Source: Filosporella fistucella (Eukaryota; Ascomycota; Leotiomycetes; Helotiales). From it: 64,000 nucleotides of DNA. Each line of letters begins with the position of its first letter. The stretch's first letter is position 1. Positions 33,457 to 44,769 of this stretch are shown piece after piece. Both the position numbers and the translations under genes were made by a program. The notes below the pieces were generated by a model that saw only the letters and a list, made by a program, of their open reading frames with translations, had not been told where the DNA came from and made no database searches. The stretch covers positions 1,302,001 to 1,366,000 of the forward strand of contig JAQJZZ010000005.1 of assembly GCA_030077755.1 (NCBI GenBank), given 5' to 3'.

Positions 33457-35413
33457 TCAGAATGGGTTGTCGTTCAGGTTATCAATATGTTCAGAATCTG
33501 GGTCTGGGTCATTCAGCATGTTGAGGAATGATGGAAGATTGTGTAGAGATTCTGAATTGGAGGGAAGAATATTGCCGCTGTCGGAGAAGTGCTGTCGCTC
33601 TTTTCCAGTCTGGATGGGTATCTCGGGCCAGGTATCGTCAAGCAGCAAGCGCGAGATGTCCATCTCGTTAGAAAAAGGTGCGGAGAGGCCTGGTGCCCAT
33701 TCGAAAGATTGGATAAACGGTAAGGGATCATTAGGATCCATTTGCGGCTGCTCCCCAAAGGTGCCACTGAAGCTGAAAATCGAAGATTGCGATTGCATTG
33801 GCATCGACTTTGACAGCTCCTGCTCTGTTGAGATAATCTCTTGGATCCGTAGACCGTCGCGATTAGCGAGTGGTTGGAAAGAAAGCGGTCGAGTCAATGA
33901 CCCTAAGGCGTCTTTCCCAGCGAAAAGGTGCACTTTCTCTAATTCTTGTGCGGGATGCTGCATTCCACCCGACGGTAGATTGTTTATCAGTGTATCCTTA
34001 GCGTTTCCGATGTTATAGGACTTGTTGCTGGATGATGATTGATCGCTTTTCCCGTTCAATTCGGCCCGGAATTTTTCTGGATATAAGTATCTATTCCTGA
34101 ACCTGTCTCTGATATCGGTGGGTTGTCTGTGTTGCAGCTTGTAAAGAGGATCACGTTGAATCCGTGACCAAGAAGGTCCCAACGCATTGTAGCCTTTAAG
34201 TACTAAAATATGAGTTAGATGGTGTGTTATGGTAATGTAGCAGCGAGGATACACCGAGAAGAAAACTCTTTTCTCCTAGAGACATTTTAAGAGGATAGCT
34301 TAACGTACTTGCGCGATCCTCTTCTTCCGTATAAGGCTTTCTCTCGCGACGAATTGACTTGCGGAAAGGGTTTGCAATTCCGAGCTGTGCTAGATCTTCC
34401 ATCTTTCTTCTATGAGCACGGCTTTTGCGCACCTTGTTTTCTTTTCCCTCGATCGTAATTGATCCACCGTCTCCACTTTCTGGATTAATGAGAATATTCT
34501 CAGACATCAGACTCGACTTTGATGGTTTCATCTCGGAAGTTGTTATCGACGTCTTGCTCTTGCAACCTTTGCTCCGTAACTCCTCGGGACAGCATGTTCG
34601 AAACCGGTCTTTCAGGTCTAAAGCGGACCTCTCGTTGAAGCTGAAGCTCGAGTCCTTGATAATATCCGTCCAGTTTCCTACCCCGTGTTTTGCAACGCCA
34701 AGCAGAAGTGTATTCGTCTCTTCTTCTGACCACTTCTTCCGGACATTTGTTGATCTCCTCTTCTGTAAACCACTGTGGGTGGTTTTCTCCCTTGTGGCCC
34801 CAGGGACTAATTCGATAGTAGGTATATTCTCAGGTGCTTTGACTTTAGGGGGAACCGTATTAAGACTATTCCTGCCGTGACTATCATGGAATGAACTCGA
34901 GGCAATTGGGGGAAAGAGTGTCGACTGCGGAGGTGGCTCAAAAAGCCCTATGATAATCGGGGGGACAAGCTGATTGGCAGTCCGCTGCTTTTTAGGAGGT
35001 GGTAGTTGAACGAAATCGTCCTTACTAGTATCGTGTTCGCGTTTCTTCGTTGAGGCGACTGCATCTCCCCTAGCATCTCCCAGAATCTTGCGCAAAGACT
35101 GTGGTGAAGAGTCACCCAAGGTTCGATCCGTTCTGGCCCTTGCAGGCTTTAAGTCCTCGGTCTGCGGGCATTTGTCTTCGCAAGCTTTGGGGGCGATCAA
35201 GGCAGCGCGAGCTGAAGCCAACTTGGAATCGGCAGGCTTATCATCTCGATTGATGGCATTAGGTTCAAGAAGTAAAGGCCTCCCAGAAGCCTTTAAGATG
35301 TTCGGGTCCTGTAAAGGAGGAAGTTCCAATGATGGAATGCTGGTATAATTATCCGGACCAGCATCATTCAACAATGTTGTAAGACTTGGCTCAATGATGT
35401 TGCCGTTGTTCAT
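33457..35413 (-). CDS. Double telobox-Myb DNA-binding protein (Tay1/Teb1-like)
   Basis: Nuclear protein with two Myb repeats of telobox type. Exons on minus: 35413-34309 and 34202-33457; 616 residues. Myb 1 (about 225-273) shows RKKWSEEETNTLLLGVAKHG, GNWTDIIKD and LDLKDRFRTC. Myb 2 (about 357-415) is built across the splice: RKPYTEEEDRA joined to ILKGYNALGPSWSRIQ, then TDIRDRFRNRY. Both carry the DLKDRFR/DIRDRFR recognition-helix signature of TTAGGG-binding telobox proteins. Two tandem copies match Yarrowia Tay1 and fission yeast Teb1, which bind double-stranded telomeric or telomere-like repeats. The flanking regions are disordered; the tail is acidic. Whether it works at telomeres or as a transcription factor cannot be told. 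Intron 106 nt, donor GTACGT. Confidence 0.85.
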
Positions 35414-36270
35414 GGTATGTGATAATGTGGAACATGTTGAAAGCCTGATGGTGCCTTTGGTTGAAAACGACTGCTAGGAATGGGTATGATGGTAACACCA
35501 ATGGGACTAACGTGATGTAACTATCCATAAAAGGTAGGAAGAGGTAATGTAAGCGGTGACGGGCATAGATGCGACGGTGGGTTTTGCAGTTGTCAACGTG
35601 AAGTTATGTGATATAAAATACAAGGCGGGAGGGAACACCACCACCCCAAAACGCTTCTTTGCCAGCGGGCAAGCGAACGAGGCAAGGCTGATACTGTACA
35701 TGGATTCTTTGTCAGCTAATAGAGGTTAGGTGTAGCAAGACACCAGTACCACTCCACTACATTTGAGCATACCTTTACTATATCTACCACACATTGAGTC
35801 TCCGCGTGATCACAGTCACCCACGCTGCAGGAAGTATACAGTGGAATTTTAAGAAACGGTAAGCTCTATCACGACTAAAAAGAATCTTGATCGAATACAG
35901 CCATCGCTACCTCATACAGTTGAGGAAGTGGTAGCCTTACTGATAGCACCACACCTTCCCTACAATCTGGTACGGCGACCTTGAAGCCCTTTCATGTAGA
36001 ATGTAGGTTGGCGACGTTGGTGTAGTACCTCGCCCTAGGTGCTACATGGTAGCCTATTCCCATCACGTCTCAGTATCTGCAGAAACACTACAACGAACCT
36101 AACAACCCGGAGGACCAACGCCATTTAAGATTACTTCCTCCAGGGTGAAAAAACCAACATTCAACTGCGGTATTAAGCTTGTATATCATCATCGTCCTCA
36201 TCTCTCCACTCTCGAATACACATCCAACTTTCCTCTGCTTCTATCTCTGCTACACCATTTTCTAATCAGG
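35414..36270. promoter_or_regulatory. Divergent promoter region, telobox Myb / DUF7704 gene
   Basis: 857 bp between divergent start codons; no conserved frame. Repeated GGTAG/CTACC-like words around 35925-36050. Confidence 0.45.
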
Positions 36271-37062
36271 ATGACTACAATTTTGCCCCCTGTACCTCGG
36301 TTTGTGATGACGATATTTGAACCTCTCTCGCTGTAAGTCATCGCTGTGTCGGCTTGCATTCGTGGCTCTCTACCACAGGAGCCGGCCATTTTGGCCAGTC
36401 TATTTGTACTCCTCTCAGCCGTTGTCAAGCATGTCTATTCTCAAGTATAACACCGTCTCACTGTATAGGCAGAATTGCAGGAGCTGTGGCTCCCTTCATG
36501 AGCTCCGAATGGTTTGTTGCTGAGCAGATACCGCATTCGGCACCCGAGACGCTTTCAAAAAATGCAGAAATTATCAGTCTTCAGTAAGTCCCGTTCAGCT
36601 GTTTCTTCGCATTCAGCCCAAAGCAGGTCAAATACGGAGTCACTGACTAGGGGAGCTAAAATCCTCCAGGCTCGGGAATCTGTATCTTTTACTTTGCATG
36701 GTAGGCGTTGCTGTGCTGTATACCACGACCGAAGCAAAAGTTGTGCGGAATTATGTCGTTGCGCTGGCTATCGCAGACATAGGCCATGTCTATATTACGT
36801 GCAATGTGATGGGTTACGATAGGCTTGTCGATGTTGCAGGCTGGAATGCGATGACTTGGGGGAATATAGGTATAACGGTATAGTCACTACATCCAGACTC
36901 TACGAATACCGGGTTGGAGTAATTTGTCCAAGCTGACTCTGTTCATCAAAGGTCGGTTTGTTTTTTGTCCGTGCTGCATATTTGCTAGGACTGTTCGGAG
37001 ACGATATTATTATTCAGCCCATTCGCAATCCGTCCAAACGCACCAATAGCCAGCCCAATTGA
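36271..37062 (+). CDS. Four-helix membrane protein, DUF7704 family
   Basis: Small integral membrane protein of unknown function, common in filamentous ascomycetes. Exons 36271-36332, 36473-36583, 36670-36877 and 36952-37062; 163 residues. Starts MTTILPPVPRFVMTIFEPLS; TM1 continues over the first splice (LIAGAVAPFM). Then come SSEWFVAEQIP, TM2 (LGNLYLLLCMVGVAVLY), KVVRNYVVALAIADIGHVYI (TM3), GWNAMTWGNIGIT and TM4 after the third splice (VGLFFVRAAYLLGLFG). The tail is short and polar. Because the gene is cut into four small exons, no single open frame longer than 102 codons shows it. The family name is from memory of the motif order; the splice phases are unambiguous. Confidence 0.8.
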
Positions 37063-37781
37063 GCCCAGCCCAAATTGCCAGCCGTCCGGTGCATCATCAG
37101 CCCGCGTACTCGCTCATTTTACGAGAAAAAGTGATAGACGGAAGCGTTTGGAGAGGTTGTGTGAGAGGAAGGTGAAGAAGGAGAGTAGATCGGAAACAAA
37201 GATGGAAAAAAAAACGTAGGACAATGAAACGAAAAGGTAAATGACAGCCTTACTAAGGGCGAGTAAAGGAAGAGAAAGAAAATATTTTGTTTTGATTGTA
37301 CGAAGGACTGTTTCAAGCCTCACGCTGCAACATATGGCTTGGCACCTCTTGTCATGGGCTGCGAGCGCCCCCATTCCACTCCCAAACGGGATCGATAAAT
37401 CCTCCTTCGCGAGATTCCACACGATTATTCGCAGATTACCTTCGCCAGCTTCCGCCCTTGGAGGCCGCTTGTTTTCCGTCCTGCTGTCAATCACCCCATT
37501 ACTTCCATTTTCTGCTTCGAGTTTTTTCCTTGACAAGTTGACAAGCACAAGCCCGATCCATAAGTAGTACGGACTGTATAATCCAATCTCTTACCACTGG
37601 ACAAGGCGCTTTCGAGGCTCATCTACTAGCAAAGTGCATGTAAGATACTCCTTATATTATAGTCCGACCGCCCTCGTTATCTCTTGAACTACCTATACAT
37701 TCTCTCCCTTTTTCCCTCTCTTGTATTGCCCTCCCTTTACAGAAACATATTCAGCACCCACACCGACAAGCAACATCCACA
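37063..37781. other. Intergenic, promoter of surface-protein gene
   Basis: 719 bp upstream of the Ser/Thr-rich protein gene. The pyrimidine-rich stretch before the start (37690-37780) is a typical fungal leader. Minus frames at 37114-37548 are phenylalanine/serine-rich chance frames. Confidence 0.45.
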
Positions 37782-39125
37782 ATGCAGTATACACAATATC
37801 TATTGCTACTACTGCTATTGAAGCTGGCTGAGTCCTTGCCTTGGGACGGACCACAGGCTACCCCGACAGCTGGCGCTTTTGCTGGTGTCGAGCTTTTCAA
37901 AAATGACCTCGATGCACTTCTACCCCAGAGCCATAATGCTTGGAGTCCAGCTCCTCTCCGTGAACCTCGGGCATTTTTCGATATGTTTGAACTTTGGAAG
38001 CGTCAGACCCTCAGCACGTCTGGTTCTGCAGTCACATCTGCTGCATTCAGCTCTTCCACTGCCAGTGGTCCGACCTGTGGTTTCGGAATGGGTTCGACTG
38101 GTTAGTTACCAAATGCTGGAACGTGCTCCCATCACTGACACACATCTTTAGGCGATCCATATACATGCAGTGCTGGGAGGACATGTGCTATAGCAACAGC
38201 CCAGAATATTTATGGCTGCTGTAGGAACACGGCTGCTTGCTCATTCTCTACATCTTGTATTCCACAGACAAGGCTTGCGTCTTGTGCTGGAAACAGCCAG
38301 TGTCAAGGAGATAGCTACTTGACCAAATGGTAACGCTCCAGTCCCGAGATAGTTGTGCACTTGTTAATCAAATTTGAAAGCGACACCACATATCCTTATT
38401 GTGGATCTTTTGTCCTCTCAGGACAAGGGAATTCCCCTGCGACATATTTCTTCTGTGATTCGACTCCAACAGCAGCAACTATCTTTGCAACCGCTACTGA
38501 TGGTGCCAAATCATCTGCTTCTTATGCCTTTATCTCCATGAGCGTTCCGACACCTAGTTCCAGCGACTCTAGCTCTCCCTCCACCACTTTCGCGCCCACT
38601 TCCACCTCAATTCCGACCTCGATTGGATCCTCTTCTGTATCAACCGTTGTTGTACCTGCGTCAACAGCATCTAGCTCAGGGGGGAAAGCAACTCCAATCG
38701 GGCCTATCGTAGGAGGGGTTATTGGGGGTATTGCCATCATTGCGGCTTTAATAATCGGTGTTGTCGTCCTCCTTAAAAAGAAGAAAAAGGTAACGCCGAG
38801 CCCCAATTCGGGGTCAGCTCCAGCTCCAGTCGTCTATGCGAATCAATCGTCACCACCTGTCGTCAATCAAGCCGTTGGATATTATGGGTCTCAGGTTCCT
38901 GTAGATGAGAAGCAAGTTTACACCCAGGCGCAGCCCACGACATCCCCTTACTCCCCCCAATCGTCCACCTCGCAACAGTACCAACAACCTCAGTCAATGT
39001 ACTCGCCGCCACAGAGTCCCACACCGCAATACACACCTGCGCCGCCACAAACTACTTATCCCGGCCATTTATCTGAGGTTGATGGCACCCCTATAAATTC
39101 TAGAGCTGGGTCAAGGTATTATTGA
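37782..39125 (+). CDS. Ser/Thr-rich single-pass surface protein, sensor-like
   Basis: Predicted plasma-membrane glycoprotein. Exons 37782-38100, 38152-38329 and 38381-39125; 413 residues. A signal peptide (MQYTQYLLLLLLLKLAESLP) is followed by an extracellular region with a Cys-rich stretch of eleven Cys between SGPTCGF and TYFFCDST, mostly in exon 2 (YTCSAGRTCAIATAQNIYGC). A Ser/Thr stalk follows (PTPSSSDSSSPSTTF). One TM helix (IGPIVGGVIGGIAIIAALII) is stopped by LLKKKKK. The cytoplasmic tail is Pro/Gln/Tyr-rich (QYQQPQSMYSPPQSPTPQYT). The layout resembles wall sensors of the Wsc/Mid2 type, but the Cys pattern is not a clear WSC domain. Probably O-mannosylated, possibly by Pmt1 encoded 10 kb away. 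Confidence 0.8.
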
Positions 39126-39742
39126 TTGGAAGTGAAATCATCCCAACTTCCAATGTGGTTGTAATTTTGGGTTCTGGCCTGCAGACTCACTTTGTCTATA
39201 CCTTTCCAACACATATAAACCATAATTAGTGACTCCAAATTATTCTGACTGAAATCTGGGAAATAAAAGCTTATTCTCCCTCCGAAAGTTTTGCGGTGTC
39301 CCTCGTGGTTTTATTTTTCTTTTATTACCAAAAACGTGAAGAGCGGAGCGGGCTAATCATATAATGAAAGGGGAATCATTCCATCCCGAAAAGCAATACA
39401 TCCACCTGCTGCTATCTCAATCCCAGTGTGCCTGAGTGAATGCCATTTGTACTTTCTATTTAATGCCCTTGCATTCTAGGTAGTAATCATATCTCCTTAG
39501 TACCTGTGACTTTCTACGGAGGCCATCTCAGTAAACAATGGACTCCCGTCTCTGGGGTGGCAGCCTGGTGGGGCAACTAGCGCGGGTGGGACGAGTATTG
39601 TCTCATTTCTGCCGTGATAATCCGCCTTTGCGTTTACTTTCGAGACAAAAAAAATGCTAGCCCTTCCCCAGGATGTTCTCGAGCACATATTGCATTAGAG
39701 ATACCAACGCCAATCTCGTAAACCCCACCTAACTATTCTATC
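39126..39742. other. Intergenic, NOP6 promoter and leader
   Basis: 617 bp between two plus-strand genes. Includes the 3' flank of the surface-protein gene and the NOP6 leader with a short upstream open frame (39654-39698). Confidence 0.45.
39654..39698 (+). other. Possible upstream ORF in NOP6 leader
   Basis: ATG followed by 13 sense codons and TAG, ending 44 bp before the NOP6 start. The peptide MLALPQDVLEHILH looks like the first helix of an F-box, which may be coincidence or a relic. If transcribed it could lower NOP6 translation. Confidence 0.3.
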
Positions 39743-40920
39743 ATGGCTAAAACGACCGACATTACTCGTGCCGAGCGCAAAGCCAAAAAGCGTGCCCTCG
39801 AAGCCGCGGTCCCTGATCTGCCTGGCGATAATCAAACCTCCCCAAAAGCTCAATCGATCGAGGAAAGCACCAAGAAGAAGAGAAAGCGAGATGGTGAGGA
39901 CAATGGAAAGTCTGATATCGGCGGCAAAAAGCACAAAGGAGGGGTAGCCAGAGCCAAAAATACTGAGGACCCTGCGAGCGACACCAGAATACACTCAATG
40001 CAACCTAAGCACACAGATGAGGTTGCAGGAAGTGAGCCGACAACTGCTTCTAATTTCGCACATACCGAAACACAAAACCCAGACTCCACAATACCTAAAA
40101 AGTCCAAAAAGGAGCGCAAAGCTGAGCGGCGGGCTAGAGAAACTGTTGCTGAGAACCATGATGAGGTTAGCGGGCCAGCTATTGACTCCTTGCCAGAACT
40201 TGCAGGAAACTTCCCAAAGGATGAGTCTGAAGCAAAACGGCCGAAGAAGAACAACCGCAACCGAGAGAAAAAAAGAAATGGCAGTACTGTGACCAGCAAT
40301 ACAACAGAGAGCGCCAGTGAGAAGGGGAAAAAAGAGGCCCGCTTCATTGTCTTTGTCGGTATGATATTTAACCATAACCTAGCTCTCCATTACAACTGCC
40401 TGACTAGCTGCCTCCAGGAAACCTACCTTTCACAGCAACAACTTCCGCGATAGAGAAACACTTCTCAAAAGTCCAGCCCTCATCTGTTCGTCACCTTGTA
40501 AAAAAAGACGATCCAAGCAAATCAAGAGGTTGTGCTTTTGTTGAATTTGACGGTTATGACCACATGAAAACATGTTTGAAGCTATTCCACCATTCGATGT
40601 TCAATGATGGCTTGTCACCGCCCCGTAAAATCAACGTCGAGCTCACGTATGAAAGCCCTATTCTCAAAACTTGAGTAAAATTCCCTTCCTACCTCTGCTA
40701 ATGCTGATCATCCATTTCTAGCGCCGGAGGTGGTGGTAATGGGAAGGACAGAAAAACTAAGATACAGCAGAAGAATGTCAAGCTGAATGAAGAACGCATT
40801 AGACGTATGCAAGAGGAAGAGAAAGCCAAAATTGCCAAGGCAAACACAGAGAGCCATGCGGCCCATGGAGACAATACTATTCACCCAAGCCGAAGAAGAA
40901 TGATACCCGGGGCAGGATAA
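39743..40920 (+). CDS. NOP6: Nop6-like nucleolar RNA-binding protein (RRM)
   Basis: Ribosome-biogenesis factor with one RRM. Exons 39743-40358, 40418-40646 and 40722-40920; 347 residues. The N-terminal ~200 residues are a highly charged Lys/Arg/Glu linker with repeated AERKAKKRALE, KKKRKRDGE and KKSKKERKAERRARE blocks, likely nucleolar-targeting. The RRM starts at the first splice: RFIVFV joined to GNLPFTATTSAIEKHF (RNP2 region), then SRGCAFVEFDGYDHM (RNP1) and KINVELT, joined by the second splice to AGGGGNGKDRKTKIQ. A Lys-rich helix with NEERIRRMQEEEKAK ends the protein; IHPSRRRMIPGAG is typical of Nop6. Donors GTATGA (twice). Confidence 0.88.
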
Positions 40921-41446
40921 CAACAGAAGCCGATATTCACATAGGACGTGCACAAAAAGTAACCTTCAACTTATCATTCCACCGTGCGAAAATCAAATTT
41001 GCTCTATATGAAACGAAGGGTATGCCTAACAGTTAAAGTGATGAAATGCTATGCGGTCCAAAGCCAAGTCGTTTGCGATCATTAACCCCATCATAGTGCG
41101 TGCAATCCATTATTTACAGGAAATGCAATGTCCACTGCCATATTGTGCTGAAGCAGTAGACGACAAGCTCCTTACGCCTCCCACTAGCCAGCTGCAGCTG
41201 AGAACCAAACAAGATCAACACCGGAGATTTTCGATAGAAGAGAATATGCTATGAGAGACAGACATCCAACCCTCTCACCCAAAGATGCCTATTCCATGAT
41301 GCGGGTTTGTGCTACCACTCTCTAACACTGAAGAGAATTGACAGTTCCAATCTTATCCCGATTCCAAAAGATAATAAAATTGGAGGTAATGAGCCCGTGA
41401 CTGATCTCTGGCTAGTTTACCATATCTTAGTAATGTTGAGGCGGTA
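40921..41446. other. Convergent 3' intergenic region, NOP6 / RAC1
   Basis: 526 bp between the stops of NOP6 (plus) and RAC1 (minus). Presumed 3' UTRs; nothing else recognised. Confidence 0.45.
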
Positions 41447-42438
<992 letters not shown>

Positions 42439-44769
42439 GTTTGGTATTGAGAAAGGTTTGATGAAGGCAAGATCGTGTAAAGATTGAGATTCTCGAGGAT
42501 GTTTGTTGATGGATGAGGTTACTGCTGCATAAAGGTCAGATCTTTTGACACATCGGAAGCATAGCCATCCGCCGGCTGGGTGGGTTCATGAGGTGAGGCG
42601 AGGCTATTATCTACAATACCTCTTGAGGGGAATCGAGCTTGACCCAGCGAGTGGTGCTCAGAAGTCTGCGACGAGTTTCGGCGCCTAAGCAAGTGATCTG
42701 ATGCTGAAGGGGGGTGGGCTTTGGACAGAAGCAACGGTCCGTTCTGTGGGAGTTGGAACAGGATAGGTCGAGTTTGTGATAGCGGAGCTTTTGAAAAAGG
42801 GGCGAGGGGCAAAATTGTAGCAGATAAGGGTGAGCTTACAGGACTCGTTCGATGGAGGTGGTGTTAAGTTGTGTCTGGAAAGAACTGTAACTGTACGTAC
42901 CAACGGCGACGGCAAACAGTAGTAAGTGAGAGAGTGAAGGTAGTGGTGGGTGGTGGTGCAAAAGTGTGTGCAGTGTGTACAGTAGTGTGCAGTACAGTGG
43001 AGTGGAGTGGAGTGGAGTACCGTGGGAGAGGGAGAGGGAGAAAGGGGGATTGAGGGAGAGCCTGGGCTGGGCTGGCTGGGCACGAGCACGAGCGATGTTG
43101 AAGTTCGAAGCGGCACTTGACGCAGATCTGTAACAACAGGCCCGCAATGGAACGCCCGAGGAAGCTTGGAGAGTCGAGATAGCAACAAGACGGAGTAGAT
43201 ACAATAGCAAGCTAGCAAGCACTCAATCAATCAATCAATCAAGCACAGCAGAGCAGAGCAGAGCAGTTAAAGTAGGTAACAGGTAAAGGTAGGTAAGCTA
43301 CTATACATTACCTAGGTACAAGTAGATAGTTCTGAAGGACAATAAAAGGATTACAAAAACCTAGGTACATACTCCTGGTAGGTGCACATAGATATGTGAT
43401 CGATAGATAACACGGAGCAGTATCTATCTCACCATTAGGTAGTAGGTGATGGAGAGATAATAAGCAGAAGTATAATTTTATATTACTTACGTCTACTCCG
43501 TAGAGGCAGGTACCTATTGCTAATTGAGTAGGTAATCGGGTCAGTACCTGTCATGGTTAGTAGAGATTTTACAATTCCAGTAGACGCCGTCGCTGCGATG
43601 TGGTCATCGTGGGAGGTATAGCACTATAAACTATTCATAGAAAGAGGTTATATGATGTTTGATGGCGGAAGATCTATGGTCCTAATTATTCGTTACAAAG
43701 ACACTCGATCTCGCTATTCGGAAACGTAGAAGCGGAGTCAACCTCAGCTCGAAACAAGACAAGGGCCATGATGATTGGGTGATTGAGTGAGACGGTGGGT
43801 GATATTGAACACTTGATACCTTTTGGGAAAGTCATATGCAAAAATAAACACGATTGTAACTTTTGGTTGTCCTTACTTATTATTGGTTTAGATGTGGACA
43901 TCATGCGAATAGGTAAGATCTTCCCACTGAAGTGATTTCGTAGTGAGGATGGACATCTCACAACTTCCTTTTATGCGCGGTATACTGTAGCGGAATGGCT
44001 ACCTTACCCAAGGCGAAAACATCCGGCCCCGGAGGGCAATCTACAACATTACTGAACCGCCTAGTCAAATCACATGACCATCTTTTATACCTACTTGGGT
44101 ACCTGGATAGACATGATTGAAGCGGCTTGTCTATCTGTACCAGTTGGCAGCATCGATGGGCCAAAATTGGTTGTTTTAAATGATATGTCTGGCTCCTGTT
44201 CGGGGGAATTGCTGCATATTTCTGGCTGACTGCCTCCATTTTCCCCAACTACGAGTATGACTGGTCCACATCTACTTGATAGTAAGGGTCTCAAGCTTCG
44301 AGCCACGAGACTTTTCCCCTTTTGATGCGTCTACGAAATTTGAACCTCGTTCTCAGTAACCAGATTTTCCACTGTCATTTTGAAAAGTAACGCCACTGCT
44401 ATCCTATTTTTCTGACCTCTCTCAGTTCCATATTTTCTATCCTCCTACTTATTGAAGACAATCATTAGATGGGCCCCTATTTATTCGGATGGCTGTATCA
44501 TACCCTCATATTTCTTAACAGCCACCCAGGAAGATATCATATATCAGACCTCGCCACATAGGGCTGAATGGCTTGAGTTGGCAATCAATTTGGAGCCCTG
44601 CACAACACATGCAACTTGAAGTCGTCTGTTTCACTTGCCGTATGCTTAGATCCTTCTAGAGATTTTGGTTCCAGCATCGAGGGCCACGGGTTATTCTCTC
44701 GCACTCCACGTTTTCGAGGTCACTCATCAGGGGGAACAGTACGCCCAAACCTCATGTTTCTTGACCGTG
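42439..44769. other. RAC1 upstream region and intergenic DNA
   Basis: 2.3 kb between RAC1 and the WD40 gene. 42439-43270 is a long pyrimidine-rich (on minus) leader/promoter with chance Ser/Pro/His-rich frames. Short tandem repeats are at 43223-43266; TACCTAGGTA elements at about 43310 and 43360. 43.4-44.6 kb is unremarkable; minus frames at 43686-43961 and 43958-44248 show no motif. Confidence 0.5.
43223..43266. repeat. TCAA and GAGCA short tandem repeats
   Basis: Five copies of TCAA (43223-43242) closely followed by about four copies of GCAGA/GAGCA (43246-43266), upstream of RAC1. Simple microsatellites. Confidence 0.8.

Noticed and set aside
42519..43230. Minus frames up to 181 codons upstream of RAC1
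   Set aside because: Three overlapping Ser/Pro/Thr/His-rich frames from a pyrimidine-rich leader; no conserved motif.
43686..44248. Two ~95-codon minus frames as small genes
   Set aside because: The 44248 frame opens with a non-ATG codon and neither shows a domain or a neighbour relationship; too weak to call.
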